The notes under the pieces were generated by a model. The model was given only the letters and a program-made list of their open reading frames with translations, did not search any database and was not told the DNA's origin. From DASTSN01 sp035760665 (lineage in GTDB: Bacteria; Bacteroidota; Bacteroidia; Chitinophagales; Chitinophagaceae), in assembly GCA_035760665.1 (NCBI GenBank), contig DASTSN010000022.1, positions 1 to 64,000 on the forward strand: DNA of 64,000 nucleotides. The letters run 5' to 3'. The position numbers were made by a program, and so were the translations under genes. Shown piece after piece: positions 7,343-14,564 of this stretch; position 1 is the first letter of the stretch, and every line of letters begins with the position of its first letter.

Positions 7343-8317
7343 ATGAAAAATATTGCCATCCTTGTTCCCGAAACGGCCGTTGTGGAAGCTGTTGCTGACC
7401 CACGCTACCTGTTCACCGTGATCAATGATTTTTTGACATCCCGGGGGCAACCTCCTGGCTTTCATGTGCAGCTGGTGGGGTTAACAAAAGAAGTGAAACT
7501 GAACGATGGCCTTTTCACCATCTGCGCAGATGCCACTCTCGGGGAGGCCTGTGCGCCGGACCTGATTATCATACCCGCCATTAGCGGCGACCTGAACCGG
7601 GCAATCCGGTTAAACAGGAAGTTTCTGCCCTGGATTGTTGAACACTATAAACAGGGATCGGAAGTGGCCAGCTTGTGCATCGGGGCATTTTTGCTTGCCG
7701 CAACCGGTTTGCTGGATGGGAAAAACTGCAGTACGCATTGGCTGTTTGCCAATGAGTTCAGGGCAATGTTCCCGGCAGTTCATTTATCTGACGGCAAAAT
7801 TGTTACTGAGCAAAATGGCTTGTACAGCAGTGGCGGGGCGAATTCGTACTGGAATTTATTGCTTCACCTGGTCGAAAAATACACGAACCGGGAACTGGCG
7901 ATCCTGGCTGCCAAGTATTTTGTGCTGGATATTGACCGGAATAACCAGTCTTCCTTCAGCATCTTTAAAGGACAAAAAATTCATGCCGACGAAGCGATCA
8001 AAAACATCCAGGAATTTATTGAAAAGCATTTCATGGAAAAACTGACCGTCGAAGCGCTGGCGGAAAAGTTTTCCATGGGCAGAAGAACGTTTGAACGCCG
8101 GTTTAGAAAAGCAACCAATAACTCAGTTGCTGAATATATCCAGCGCATAAAAATGGAGGCTGCCAAGAAACAACTCGAACAGGGCCGTAAAACCATCCAG
8201 GAAATCATGTACGAAGTAGGCTATACCGATAGCAAAGCCTTTCGTGACATGTTTAAAAAAATTACAGGTTTGACACCGCTGGCTTACAGGAATAAATACA
8301 CAAAAACACTGGTATGA
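7343..8317 (+). CDS. GlxA-like AraC-family regulator with DJ-1/PfpI domain
   Basis: A 324-residue transcription regulator with an N-terminal DJ-1/PfpI-like amidotransferase-fold domain (about 1-190) and a C-terminal AraC helix-turn-helix pair (about 220-320). The nucleophile-elbow cysteine is present (C112 in ASLCIGAFLLAATGLLDG). The HTH part shows LTVEALAEKFSMGRRTFERRF and IQEIMYEVGYTDSKAFRDMF, the two helix-turn-helix units of the family, ending in GLTPLAYRNKY. The ligand is unknown. Its position just downstream of the SRPBCC/VOC/DoxX run makes it a candidate regulator of that run, but there is no direct evidence. Confidence 0.93.
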   Translation: MKNIAILVPETAVVEAVADPRYLFTVINDFLTSRGQPPGFHVQLVGLTKEVKLNDGLFTICADATLGEACAPDLIIIPAISGDLNRAIRLNRKFLPWIVEHYKQGSEVASLCIGAFLLAATGLLDGKNCSTHWLFANEFRAMFPAVHLSDGKIVTEQNGLYSSGGANSYWNLLLHLVEKYTNRELAILAAKYFVLDIDRNNQSSFSIFKGQKIHADEAIKNIQEFIEKHFMEKLTVEALAEKFSMGRRTFERRFRKATNNSVAEYIQRIKMEAAKKQLEQGRKTIQEIMYEVGYTDSKAFRDMFKKITGLTPLAYRNKYTKTLV

Positions 8318-8454
8318 ATCAGCGGCGCCCTGCTATTGATATTGCAGTGTTTCATTTTCTGAAAGCTGCAATGAAGCCGCGTACACAGTAATGCGTATGC
8401 GTCATTGTATTGCCATACATTTTGTAATTTAAGCATCTTTATTCCTTCACTAAT

Positions 8455-8844
8455 ATGCACCTCAGGCATTTTTTATTATGGCTGCCAATGATAGTACTTG
8501 CATTTGTTAATGCATCATTACGAGAATTGGTATTGATAAAGCAGTTCAGTGAAGTTCGGGCGCACCAGTTATCAACGGTTTCATTAATGATCCTCTGCGC
8601 CGTTTATTCGTGGTTTATTTTTCCTTTGCTAAAAATTAAAACGATCAACCAATCGCTTTTGATCGGATTTGCCTGGGTACTTTTAACAGTCGCTTTTGAA
8701 TTCACCTTAGGCCGCCTCACCAATAAATCCTGGAGCTATCTTTTGCGTGACTACAATCTTTTTGCCGGTCGCATCTGGCTGCTTTTTCTTATTTGTCTTT
8801 TTCTTTTTCCCGGCCTATTTTTTGTCGTAAGAAACAGGCATTAA
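8455..8844 (+). CDS. Small four-helix membrane protein, unknown function
   Basis: A 129-residue hydrophobic protein with four probable helices (about 4-20, 42-58, 66-85 and 103-124) and a loop with FEFTLGRLTNKSWSYLLRDY between the third and fourth. I do not recognise a characterised family. Upstream, TACATTTT at about 8411-8418 resembles a -7 box. The gene stands alone between the AraC-type regulator and a non-coding stretch. Confidence 0.75.
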   Translation: MHLRHFLLWLPMIVLAFVNASLRELVLIKQFSEVRAHQLSTVSLMILCAVYSWFIFPLLKIKTINQSLLIGFAWVLLTVAFEFTLGRLTNKSWSYLLRDYNLFAGRIWLLFLICLFLFPGLFFVVRNRH

Positions 8845-9310
8845 CTACGGTCCGTTGTTCCGGAAGCGGCGTAATCGTTTTAAGCGTTTCTTTTAGTTTT
8901 ATCTCCAGAGCCATTCATTGGTCGTGAGCTTTTTACTTATTCATTTCTACACTCCATCCCCTGCAGGGCTAAGGTTGAGGGTTGTCTGAATAAGAACATC
9001 AGTTTTCATTTAATATCTGTACCAAGGTGTTTCCCCACTCATATGCTTGCGCGGGATCGTTGGCGGCAAAAGAAATCCCCCGGCAAAAGACGGGGGAGTC
9101 ACCAAAACTAACTGCTTGCCTAAGAGAGAGATTGCTTAGCTATATCAGTAATTTCTTTTGTACTGTAAAGTTGTGTAAAATCAGTTTCGGGGTCAACCGG
9201 TTTTCGGCCAAACAGCCAAAAGAACGTGCAGCGTGGGTAAAACCTTGTTTGAACTGCATAAAAAATCCCGGCAGAGTTGCCAGGATTGTAAATTCATTTT
9301 ACTGATTTAC
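8845..9310. other. Non-coding stretch with a GC-rich hairpin
   Basis: About 465 bases without a supported gene. The clearest structure is a perfect 7-bp hairpin, TCCCCCG at 9076-9082 and CGGGGGA at 9091-9097, with loop GCAAAAGA. The loop sequence with its flank, GGCAAAAGA, also occurs just before it at about 9064-9073, so the element has a small internal repeat. No T-run follows on either strand, so it is not a standard terminator. A further short GC-rich patch (CCCCTGCAGGG) is near 8957-8967. Confidence 0.45.
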
Positions 9311-10666
9311 TTATTTAAAGATGCGCCAGATATCCAGCCCGAGTGCATAGGCCATGAGGCCCAGCAGCAAGACCATTCCGGCCATTTGCGCATATTCAAT
9401 AAATTTATCACTGGGTTTGCGGCCGGTAATCATTTCTACGAGTGTAAACAGGGCATGACCACCATCCAGGGCCGGGATGGGCAATACATTCATAAAAGCA
9501 AGAATGATGGAGAATACTGCTGTAAGCGTCCAGAAGCTATGCCAGTCCCACACACCCGGAAAAATGTTACCAATGCTGATTACGCTGCCCAGGGAATCAT
9601 TCGGGTTGGCCTTGCCGTTGAATAATTGCTTGATGCCGGTAATATAGCGGCCAAGTGTTTGCCAGCACATGTTAAACCCGGCAGGAATGGATTGTAAAAA
9701 GCTGTAGTCTTTGGTTTCCACGCTAAACCCCATTTTCCGTAAATTTCCTTCTGACAGTACACCTATTTTCCCATCGCTGTTCAGCGCCACCGGGATGGTT
9801 AACGTATCATGCTGGTTGCGGATAACGGTTAGTGCAATGGTTTTGCCGGCTTTGCCTTTCACGGCTTCCTGGAAATCGTTGTAGTATGGTGTAGCAACAG
9901 AATCGACTGCGATTACCCGGTCTTCTTTTTTCATTCCGGCTTTTTCGGCATTGGAGGGTTTGGAAAAATCGTTCACGATAAACGGTACCCTTATGCGCAC
10001 AAAATGGTCGCCTTTGGCTTTATTCAGCGATTTAATAAAATCATCACTGATGGGCAGTTCCTGTTCCTGTCCGTTACGGCTGATGGTGATGGATTTGGCA
10101 TCGCCCAAAATCACATCCATTGGAATTTTGATGGCATTTTTTATTTCCTGGTTGCCTACTTTCAGCACCAGGTCGCCATCTTGCAGGCCGATTTGTTTTC
10201 CCAGGCTGTCGGCCACAATACCATATTTCAAATTTTTTGCCGGCAGGTATTCTTCTCCATACACCCACATAATCATGATGAAAATGATGATTGCCAGCAA
10301 CACGTTCACCGTGACGCCGCCCAGCATAATAATCAGGCGTTGCCAGGCTGGTTTGCTCCTGAACTCCCAGGGCTCCGGGGGCAACTTCAGTTGTTCTTTA
10401 TCCATGCTTTCGTCAATCATCCCGGATATTTTCACATATCCGCCAAAAGGAATCCAGCCCAGGCCGTATTCTGTTTCGCCCACTTTCTTTTTAAAGAGCG
10501 AAAACCAGGGATTGAAAAAGAGGTAAAATTTCTCCACGCGGCATTTGAACCATCGGGCCGGTAAAAAATGGCCCATTTCGTGAAGGATTACAAGAATTGA
10601 AAATGATAAAATGAATTGTCCCGTCTTAACAGCTACGGCACTCCAGTCAATGGCTAATAAGATCAT
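9311..10666 (-). CDS. rseP: RIP site-2 metalloprotease RseP
   Basis: A 451-residue intramembrane zinc protease of the RseP/S2P family. The active site HEMGH is at residues 29-33 in the first membrane helix, and the third ligand motif NVLPIPALDGGH is near residues 390-402. Two central PDZ-like regions are apparent (IGLQDGDLVLKVG and AGMKKEDRVIAVD), followed by C-terminal helices. The family cleaves anti-sigma factors and cleared signal peptides within the inner membrane. It is the last gene of a minus-strand GH3 - dxr - rseP run, starting 67 bases after the dxr stop. dxr-rseP adjacency is common in bacteria. Confidence 0.97.
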   Translation of the reverse strand: MILLAIDWSAVAVKTGQFILSFSILVILHEMGHFLPARWFKCRVEKFYLFFNPWFSLFKKKVGETEYGLGWIPFGGYVKISGMIDESMDKEQLKLPPEPWEFRSKPAWQRLIIMLGGVTVNVLLAIIIFIMIMWVYGEEYLPAKNLKYGIVADSLGKQIGLQDGDLVLKVGNQEIKNAIKIPMDVILGDAKSITISRNGQEQELPISDDFIKSLNKAKGDHFVRIRVPFIVNDFSKPSNAEKAGMKKEDRVIAVDSVATPYYNDFQEAVKGKAGKTIALTVIRNQHDTLTIPVALNSDGKIGVLSEGNLRKMGFSVETKDYSFLQSIPAGFNMCWQTLGRYITGIKQLFNGKANPNDSLGSVISIGNIFPGVWDWHSFWTLTAVFSIILAFMNVLPIPALDGGHALFTLVEMITGRKPSDKFIEYAQMAGMVLLLGLMAYALGLDIWRIFK

Positions 10667-10733
10667 AATTACGTGTTCAATAAACGCTCAATATCTGTAT
10701 TTTGCTGGTAACAGAGAAGCGAAAATGGAAAAT

Positions 10734-11942
10734 TTACAGTTTTATTATATCGGCGGCAAAATTACGGGCCTCGGCATCGCTATCAAAATATTCCCCAAGC
10801 GTAGGTTCAGCAATGAAGGCTACCTTTTGCATTGTTTTTTCAATCACATCGGTCATTTCTAAAAAGCCAATCCGGTTGCGAAGAAAAGCGTACACGGCAA
10901 TTTCGTTTGCTGCATTCATAATGCAGGGCAGGTTACCGCCTTTTTCGAGGGCATCCATAGCTAGTGCCAGGTTGCGGAAGGTTTTGGTATCCGGTTCTTC
11001 AAAGGTCAGCGTGTTGAACCTTCGGAAATCAAAGCGGGGAAAATCATTTTTCACACGCCTGGGAAAAGCCAGCGCATACTGTATGGGCAGGCGCATATCG
11101 GGCATGCCCATCTGTGCTTTAATGCTGCCGTCTTCAAACTGCACCATACTGTGAATGACGCTTTGCGGATGAATGACCACCTGTATCTGCTCGGGCGAAA
11201 GATTGAATAAAAATTTAGCTTCAATCATTTCAAGGCCTTTATTCATGAGTGTGGCGGAATCAATGCTGATCTTGGCGCCCATCCGCCAGTTGGGATGCTG
11301 CAGCGCATGCTCCCGCTTTACATTCACGAGGTAATTGGGCTTCCGGCCCAGGAAGGGGCCGCCTGAAGCAGTGAGAATAATTTTTTCGATGCGGTTTCTT
11401 GTTTCACCAATGAGGCATTGAAAAATGGCAGAATGTTCCGAGTCCACCGGAATCACCGGTACGCGGTTTTCTACTGCTTTGCGCATAACAATATCACCTG
11501 CCACCACCAGGGTTTCCTTGTTGGCCAGCGCTACAGGTTTGCCGGTTTCGATGGCTTTAATCGTTGGCTTCAGCCCGGCAAACCCTACAATGGCGGCCAG
11601 CATCAGGTCGTAACAGTCCATTCCCGCCACTTCTTCCAGGGCTTTTTCCCCGGCAAATACTTTTACATCTGTAGCGGCCAGTGCTTCTTTAACTTTTTTA
11701 TATTTCGCTTCATCGCCGATGACGACGATATGCGGATTGTACTGCAGCGCCTGCTCTACAAGCAGTTCATCGTTGGAAAACGCCGTTAAGATTTCCACCG
11801 ATAACGTATTGGAATTGGCGGCAATTACCTCCAGCGCCTGCTGCCCGATAGAACCGGTGGAACCAAAAATAGCAATACGTTTGGCGCCACTGGTGGCTGC
11901 CGCTGTTTTTTTAGCCTGTTGTGTCTGATGTTTTTCAGCCAT
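10734..11942 (-). CDS. dxr: 1-deoxy-D-xylulose-5-phosphate reductoisomerase
   Basis: DXP reductoisomerase, the NADPH-dependent step making 2-C-methyl-D-erythritol 4-phosphate in the MEP isoprenoid pathway. The NADPH motif IAIFGSTGSIGQQALEV is near the N-terminus, LANKETLVVAG and PVDSEHSAIFQCL are in the middle, and the catalytic loop TASGGPF and HPNWRMGAKISIDSATLMNK follow. I take the ATG at 11942 (402 residues, including an 18-residue lysine/alanine/threonine-rich tail before the fold). A longer frame to 12044 would overlap the upstream GH3 stop by 47 bases. Confidence 0.97.
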   Translation of the reverse strand: MAEKHQTQQAKKTAAATSGAKRIAIFGSTGSIGQQALEVIAANSNTLSVEILTAFSNDELLVEQALQYNPHIVVIGDEAKYKKVKEALAATDVKVFAGEKALEEVAGMDCYDLMLAAIVGFAGLKPTIKAIETGKPVALANKETLVVAGDIVMRKAVENRVPVIPVDSEHSAIFQCLIGETRNRIEKIILTASGGPFLGRKPNYLVNVKREHALQHPNWRMGAKISIDSATLMNKGLEMIEAKFLFNLSPEQIQVVIHPQSVIHSMVQFEDGSIKAQMGMPDMRLPIQYALAFPRRVKNDFPRFDFRRFNTLTFEEPDTKTFRNLALAMDALEKGGNLPCIMNAANEIAVYAFLRNRIGFLEMTDVIEKTMQKVAFIAEPTLGEYFDSDAEARNFAADIIKL

Positions 11943-11997
11943 GAAATACCAGGGTTTTCTTTCCCTTACCGGAAAAGATGAACAAACGGGTTTGTTG

Positions 11998-13494
11998 TTA
12001 GTTTTCTGCCCACCGAACGAGTTCATCAGCAATTTTCCGGTCATTGCTCAGCCGGGGGACTTTGTTTTGTCCGCCCAATTTACCAATAGATTTCATGTAA
12101 TCAATGAATCCGTTTTTACGAATGGGCGTAATTTTCAGGGATTGCAAAATATTTCCCTCGATCAGATCGGCATAATACAGGTTTTTTTGCATCAGGGTCT
12201 CTTCCAGTTTCCGGGAAAAAGCGGGCAGGTTGGAGGGCAGGTTTTCAAACTCGATAAACCATTCGTGGTAAGATTTGCCCTGGCCATCGCTTACAAAAGG
12301 CGCCACGGTAAACTCGGTAATGTGTACGTTTTCTTCATTGGCCACTTTCATCAGGCTGTATTCCACTTCTTCGCCAATGACATGCTCGCCGAAAGCAGAA
12401 ATGAAATGCTTGATGCGGCCCGTCACCAGCAGCCTGTATGGATTGGTGGAAACAAATTTTACGGTATCGCCAATGTTGTAGCCCCATAAACCTGCGTTGC
12501 TGTTAATAACCAGGGCATAGTTTTCGCCCACTTTCACATCTTTTAGTGACAGCCTTGTAGGATGTTCGGAGAATATTTCGCCTGCCGGTATAAATTCAAA
12601 GAAAATACCACTGTTGGTATTTAAGAGCAGCCCTTCCGCATCCTGTGAGTCCTGGAAGGCAAAGAAGCCTTCGGAAGCAGGAAACGTTTCCAACGTATCG
12701 ATTTTACGACCGATACTATTCAGCAGTTTTGCCCTGTAGGGTTCAAAATTTACTCCTCCATACACCAGCAATGAAAAGCCCGGGAATATTTCGCCAACCG
12801 GCTTCCCTGCTTTTTCCACCAATTTGTCGAAATACATCTGTACCCAGGGCGGGATGCCGCTGATCAGTGTCATATCCTGGCCGCTGGTCTCATCAATAAT
12901 TTTGCCCAGTTTGGTTTCCCAGTCTTCGATACAGTTCGTTTCGTAAGAGGGTAACTGGTTAGTACGGAGGTACCGCGGAATATGATGGTTAACGATGCCG
13001 CTGAGCCTGCCGGTGGGAATGCCCCCGACCCTTTCCAGTTCCGGGGAGCCGGAAAGGAAAATCATTTTTCCGTTGGCAAAGTTGCTGTTGCCTGTTTCGG
13101 CCATGTAGCAGAGCAGGGCATTGCGGGCCGTGTTAATATGGTTGGGAATCGAATCTTTGGTAATGGGTATATATTTCACACCGCTGGTGGTACCAGAGGT
13201 TTTGGCAAAATAAATCGGTTTGCCTTTCCATAATATATTATGCTTCCCTTCCTTTATCTTTTCGATATAGGGCTTTAACTGCTCATAATCTCTTACGGGG
13301 ACAGATTGGATAAATTCCTGGTAGGTGTTTACCTGGTCCAGTTTCATGTCCTTGCCGATCTGGGTATTACGGCCAACTTTCAGCAAATTTTTAAAAATGG
13401 CTTCCTGGTCGTCCACAGCGGTAGCCATGCCTTTTCGAATGGTTTTGTGCACAAAAGAAGCAAAGGGCTTGGCTAAGAAAGACTTGATTTTCAT
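11998..13494 (-). CDS. GH3 family acyl-adenylate-type enzyme
   Basis: A 498-residue member of the GH3 (auxin-responsive) family, adenylating enzymes related to acyl-CoA synthetases. The ATP motif is FAKTSGTTSGVKYIPITKDS (about 94-113), with LLVYGGVNFEPYRAKL and ETFPASEGFFAFQD (motif 2 region) in the middle, and NIGDTVKFVSTNPYRLLVTGRIKHFISAFGEHV further on. Plant GH3 proteins join amino acids to acyl hormones; the bacterial substrate is not known. It leads the run with dxr and rseP, 55 bases upstream of dxr. This neighbourhood suggests an envelope or isoprenoid-linked role, but that is inference. Confidence 0.93.
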   Translation of the reverse strand: MKIKSFLAKPFASFVHKTIRKGMATAVDDQEAIFKNLLKVGRNTQIGKDMKLDQVNTYQEFIQSVPVRDYEQLKPYIEKIKEGKHNILWKGKPIYFAKTSGTTSGVKYIPITKDSIPNHINTARNALLCYMAETGNSNFANGKMIFLSGSPELERVGGIPTGRLSGIVNHHIPRYLRTNQLPSYETNCIEDWETKLGKIIDETSGQDMTLISGIPPWVQMYFDKLVEKAGKPVGEIFPGFSLLVYGGVNFEPYRAKLLNSIGRKIDTLETFPASEGFFAFQDSQDAEGLLLNTNSGIFFEFIPAGEIFSEHPTRLSLKDVKVGENYALVINSNAGLWGYNIGDTVKFVSTNPYRLLVTGRIKHFISAFGEHVIGEEVEYSLMKVANEENVHITEFTVAPFVSDGQGKSYHEWFIEFENLPSNLPAFSRKLEETLMQKNLYYADLIEGNILQSLKITPIRKNGFIDYMKSIGKLGGQNKVPRLSNDRKIADELVRWAEN

Positions 13495-13588
13495 ACAATA
13501 AAAACGATCGGGGCCAAAAATGCTTACAAATATAAAGGATAGCCCGGCAACCGCTGTACTTTTGCTGCTATAAAACTTTGATTTCCTG

Positions 13589-13619
13589 TTTGTGAGTTAG
13601 AAAAAACCCCTTACCTTTG
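13589..13619 (+). promoter_or_regulatory. Promoter of rplU-rpmA
   Basis: TTTG at 13589-13592 and TACCTTTG at 13612-13619, separated by 19 bases, match both elements of the Bacteroidota sigma-ABfr consensus (TTTG, then TAnnTTTG). The rplU ATG follows 19 bases after the -7 box. Confidence 0.8.
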
Positions 13620-13638
13620 CCTCCCTAATTTTTAGCCC

Positions 13639-13941
13639 ATGTTTGCAGTAGTAAAAATAGCCGGACAACAGTTTAAAGTAGCTAAAGATCAAACTTTGTA
13701 TGTACCACACCTGGATGGTAACGCAGGTGATAAAGTAGAGTTTGCAGACGTGCTGCTTGTAGATGCCGATGGTAAACTGTCGGTAGGTTCGTCCGTAAAG
13801 ACAAAGGTAAAAGCGGAGATCGTTGACCATGTTAAAGGCGAAACGGTGATCGCTTACAAACAAAAAAGAAGAAAAGGCTTTCACAAAAAGAAAGGCCACC
13901 GTACAGCGTATACAAAAATTAAAGTAACTGACATTCAGTAA
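13639..13941 (+). CDS. rplU: 50S ribosomal protein L21
   Basis: Ribosomal protein bL21, 100 residues, a normal length. The sequence starts MFAVVKIAGQQFKVAKDQ and has the C-terminal basic stretch YKQKRRKGFHKKKGHRTAYT (about 74-93) that contacts 23S rRNA. It is followed after 50 bases by rpmA, the usual partner. A promoter with both consensus elements lies immediately upstream. The divergent neighbour is the GH3 gene. Confidence 0.98.
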   Translation: MFAVVKIAGQQFKVAKDQTLYVPHLDGNAGDKVEFADVLLVDADGKLSVGSSVKTKVKAEIVDHVKGETVIAYKQKRRKGFHKKKGHRTAYTKIKVTDIQ

Positions 13942-13991
13942 GCGCTGGTAAAAAGTAACCTGTTTATTGTAAAAATTAAAATCCTGATTAT

Positions 13992-14258
13992 ATGGCTCAC
14001 AAAAAAGGTGAAGGTAGTGTAAAGAACGGCCGCGATTCACAAAGCAAGCGCCTTGGAGTGAAAATATTTGGTGGTCAGCCTGCTGTTTCCGGTAATATTA
14101 TCGTAAGACAACGGGGAACCGTTTATCACGCTGGACAGAATGTAGGTGTGGGAAAAGATTTCACGTTGTTTGCGCTGGCAGATGGCGTTGTTGAATTCCG
14201 CAAAGGAAAAAATAACAGAACCTACGTTTCTGTGAATGCGGTGGAAGCAACAGCATAA
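13992..14258 (+). CDS. rpmA: 50S ribosomal protein L27
   Basis: Ribosomal protein bL27, 88 residues. The N-terminus MAHKKGEGSVKNGRDSQSKR and the IIVRQRGTVYHAGQNVGVGK core are characteristic. It lacks the N-terminal pro-sequence that is cleaved in Firmicutes. Co-transcribed with rplU. Confidence 0.98.
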   Translation: MAHKKGEGSVKNGRDSQSKRLGVKIFGGQPAVSGNIIVRQRGTVYHAGQNVGVGKDFTLFALADGVVEFRKGKNNRTYVSVNAVEATA

Positions 14259-14289
14259 GCTGACGATTGCCGTTTTTTTGGAAAAAAGT

Positions 14290-14319
14290 TTTGGCTGTTT
14301 GAAAAAATTGTTATTTTTA
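14290..14319 (+). promoter_or_regulatory. Promoter-like boxes before histone-tail-like gene
   Basis: TTTG at 14290-14293 and TATTTTTA at 14312-14319 are 18 bases apart. The -7 box differs from TAnnTTTG only in its last base. It lies 39 bases before the ATG at 14359 and suggests that the small gene has its own promoter apart from rplU-rpmA. Confidence 0.5.
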
Positions 14320-14358
14320 CCATCGATAATTTATTTCTAACCGTTAAATTCTAAAAAA

Positions 14359-14469
14359 ATGGCAACTAAGAAAAAAGCCGCTAAAAAAGCTGCTCCCAAG
14401 AAAAAAGTAGCTAAGAAAGCCGCTCCCAAGAAGAAAGCCGCTAAGAAAGCTGCTAAGAAGAAAAAATAA
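14359..14469 (+). CDS. 36-residue Lys/Ala-rich histone H1-tail-like protein
   Basis: A very short frame encoding 36 residues, composed almost only of Lys, Ala and Pro in repeats of the type KKKAAKKAAPKKK. It has no globular domain. The composition is that of histone H1 C-terminal tails and bacterial Hc1-like DNA-compacting proteins, so nucleic-acid or ribosome binding is likely; the exact role is inference. Evidence that it is real: ATG start, promoter-like boxes 39 bases upstream, codon variation among the repeat units, and a strong terminator 27 bases after the stop. It lies just behind the ribosomal pair rplU-rpmA. Confidence 0.75.
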   Translation: MATKKKAAKKAAPKKKVAKKAAPKKKAAKKAAKKKK

Positions 14470-14496
14470 GTTCGGTTCAACGACAAACTTTAATAA

Positions 14497-14522
14497 AAGC
14501 TTCCCCCGGGAGGCTTTTTTTT
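14497..14522 (+). terminator. Rho-independent terminator
   Basis: A hairpin AAGCTTCCC / GGGAGGCTT (14497-14505 and 14508-14516, one G-T pair, two-base loop) is followed by a T-run to 14522. It ends the rplU - rpmA - histone-tail-like region and separates it from the PolX gene. Confidence 0.9.
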
Positions 14523-14564
14523 ATGCCTGATTCCCGCAGCAGCCGGATATCTTAACTTGCATTT

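Noticed and set aside
9027..9305. Plus-strand 92-codon frame in the gap before rseP
   Set aside because: It reads through the GC-rich hairpin, has no domain, and its Cys/Lys-rich composition looks random.
9951..10564. Two plus-strand frames of about 190 codons opposite rseP
   Set aside because: They mirror the conserved rseP coding sequence on the other strand and have no domain of their own.
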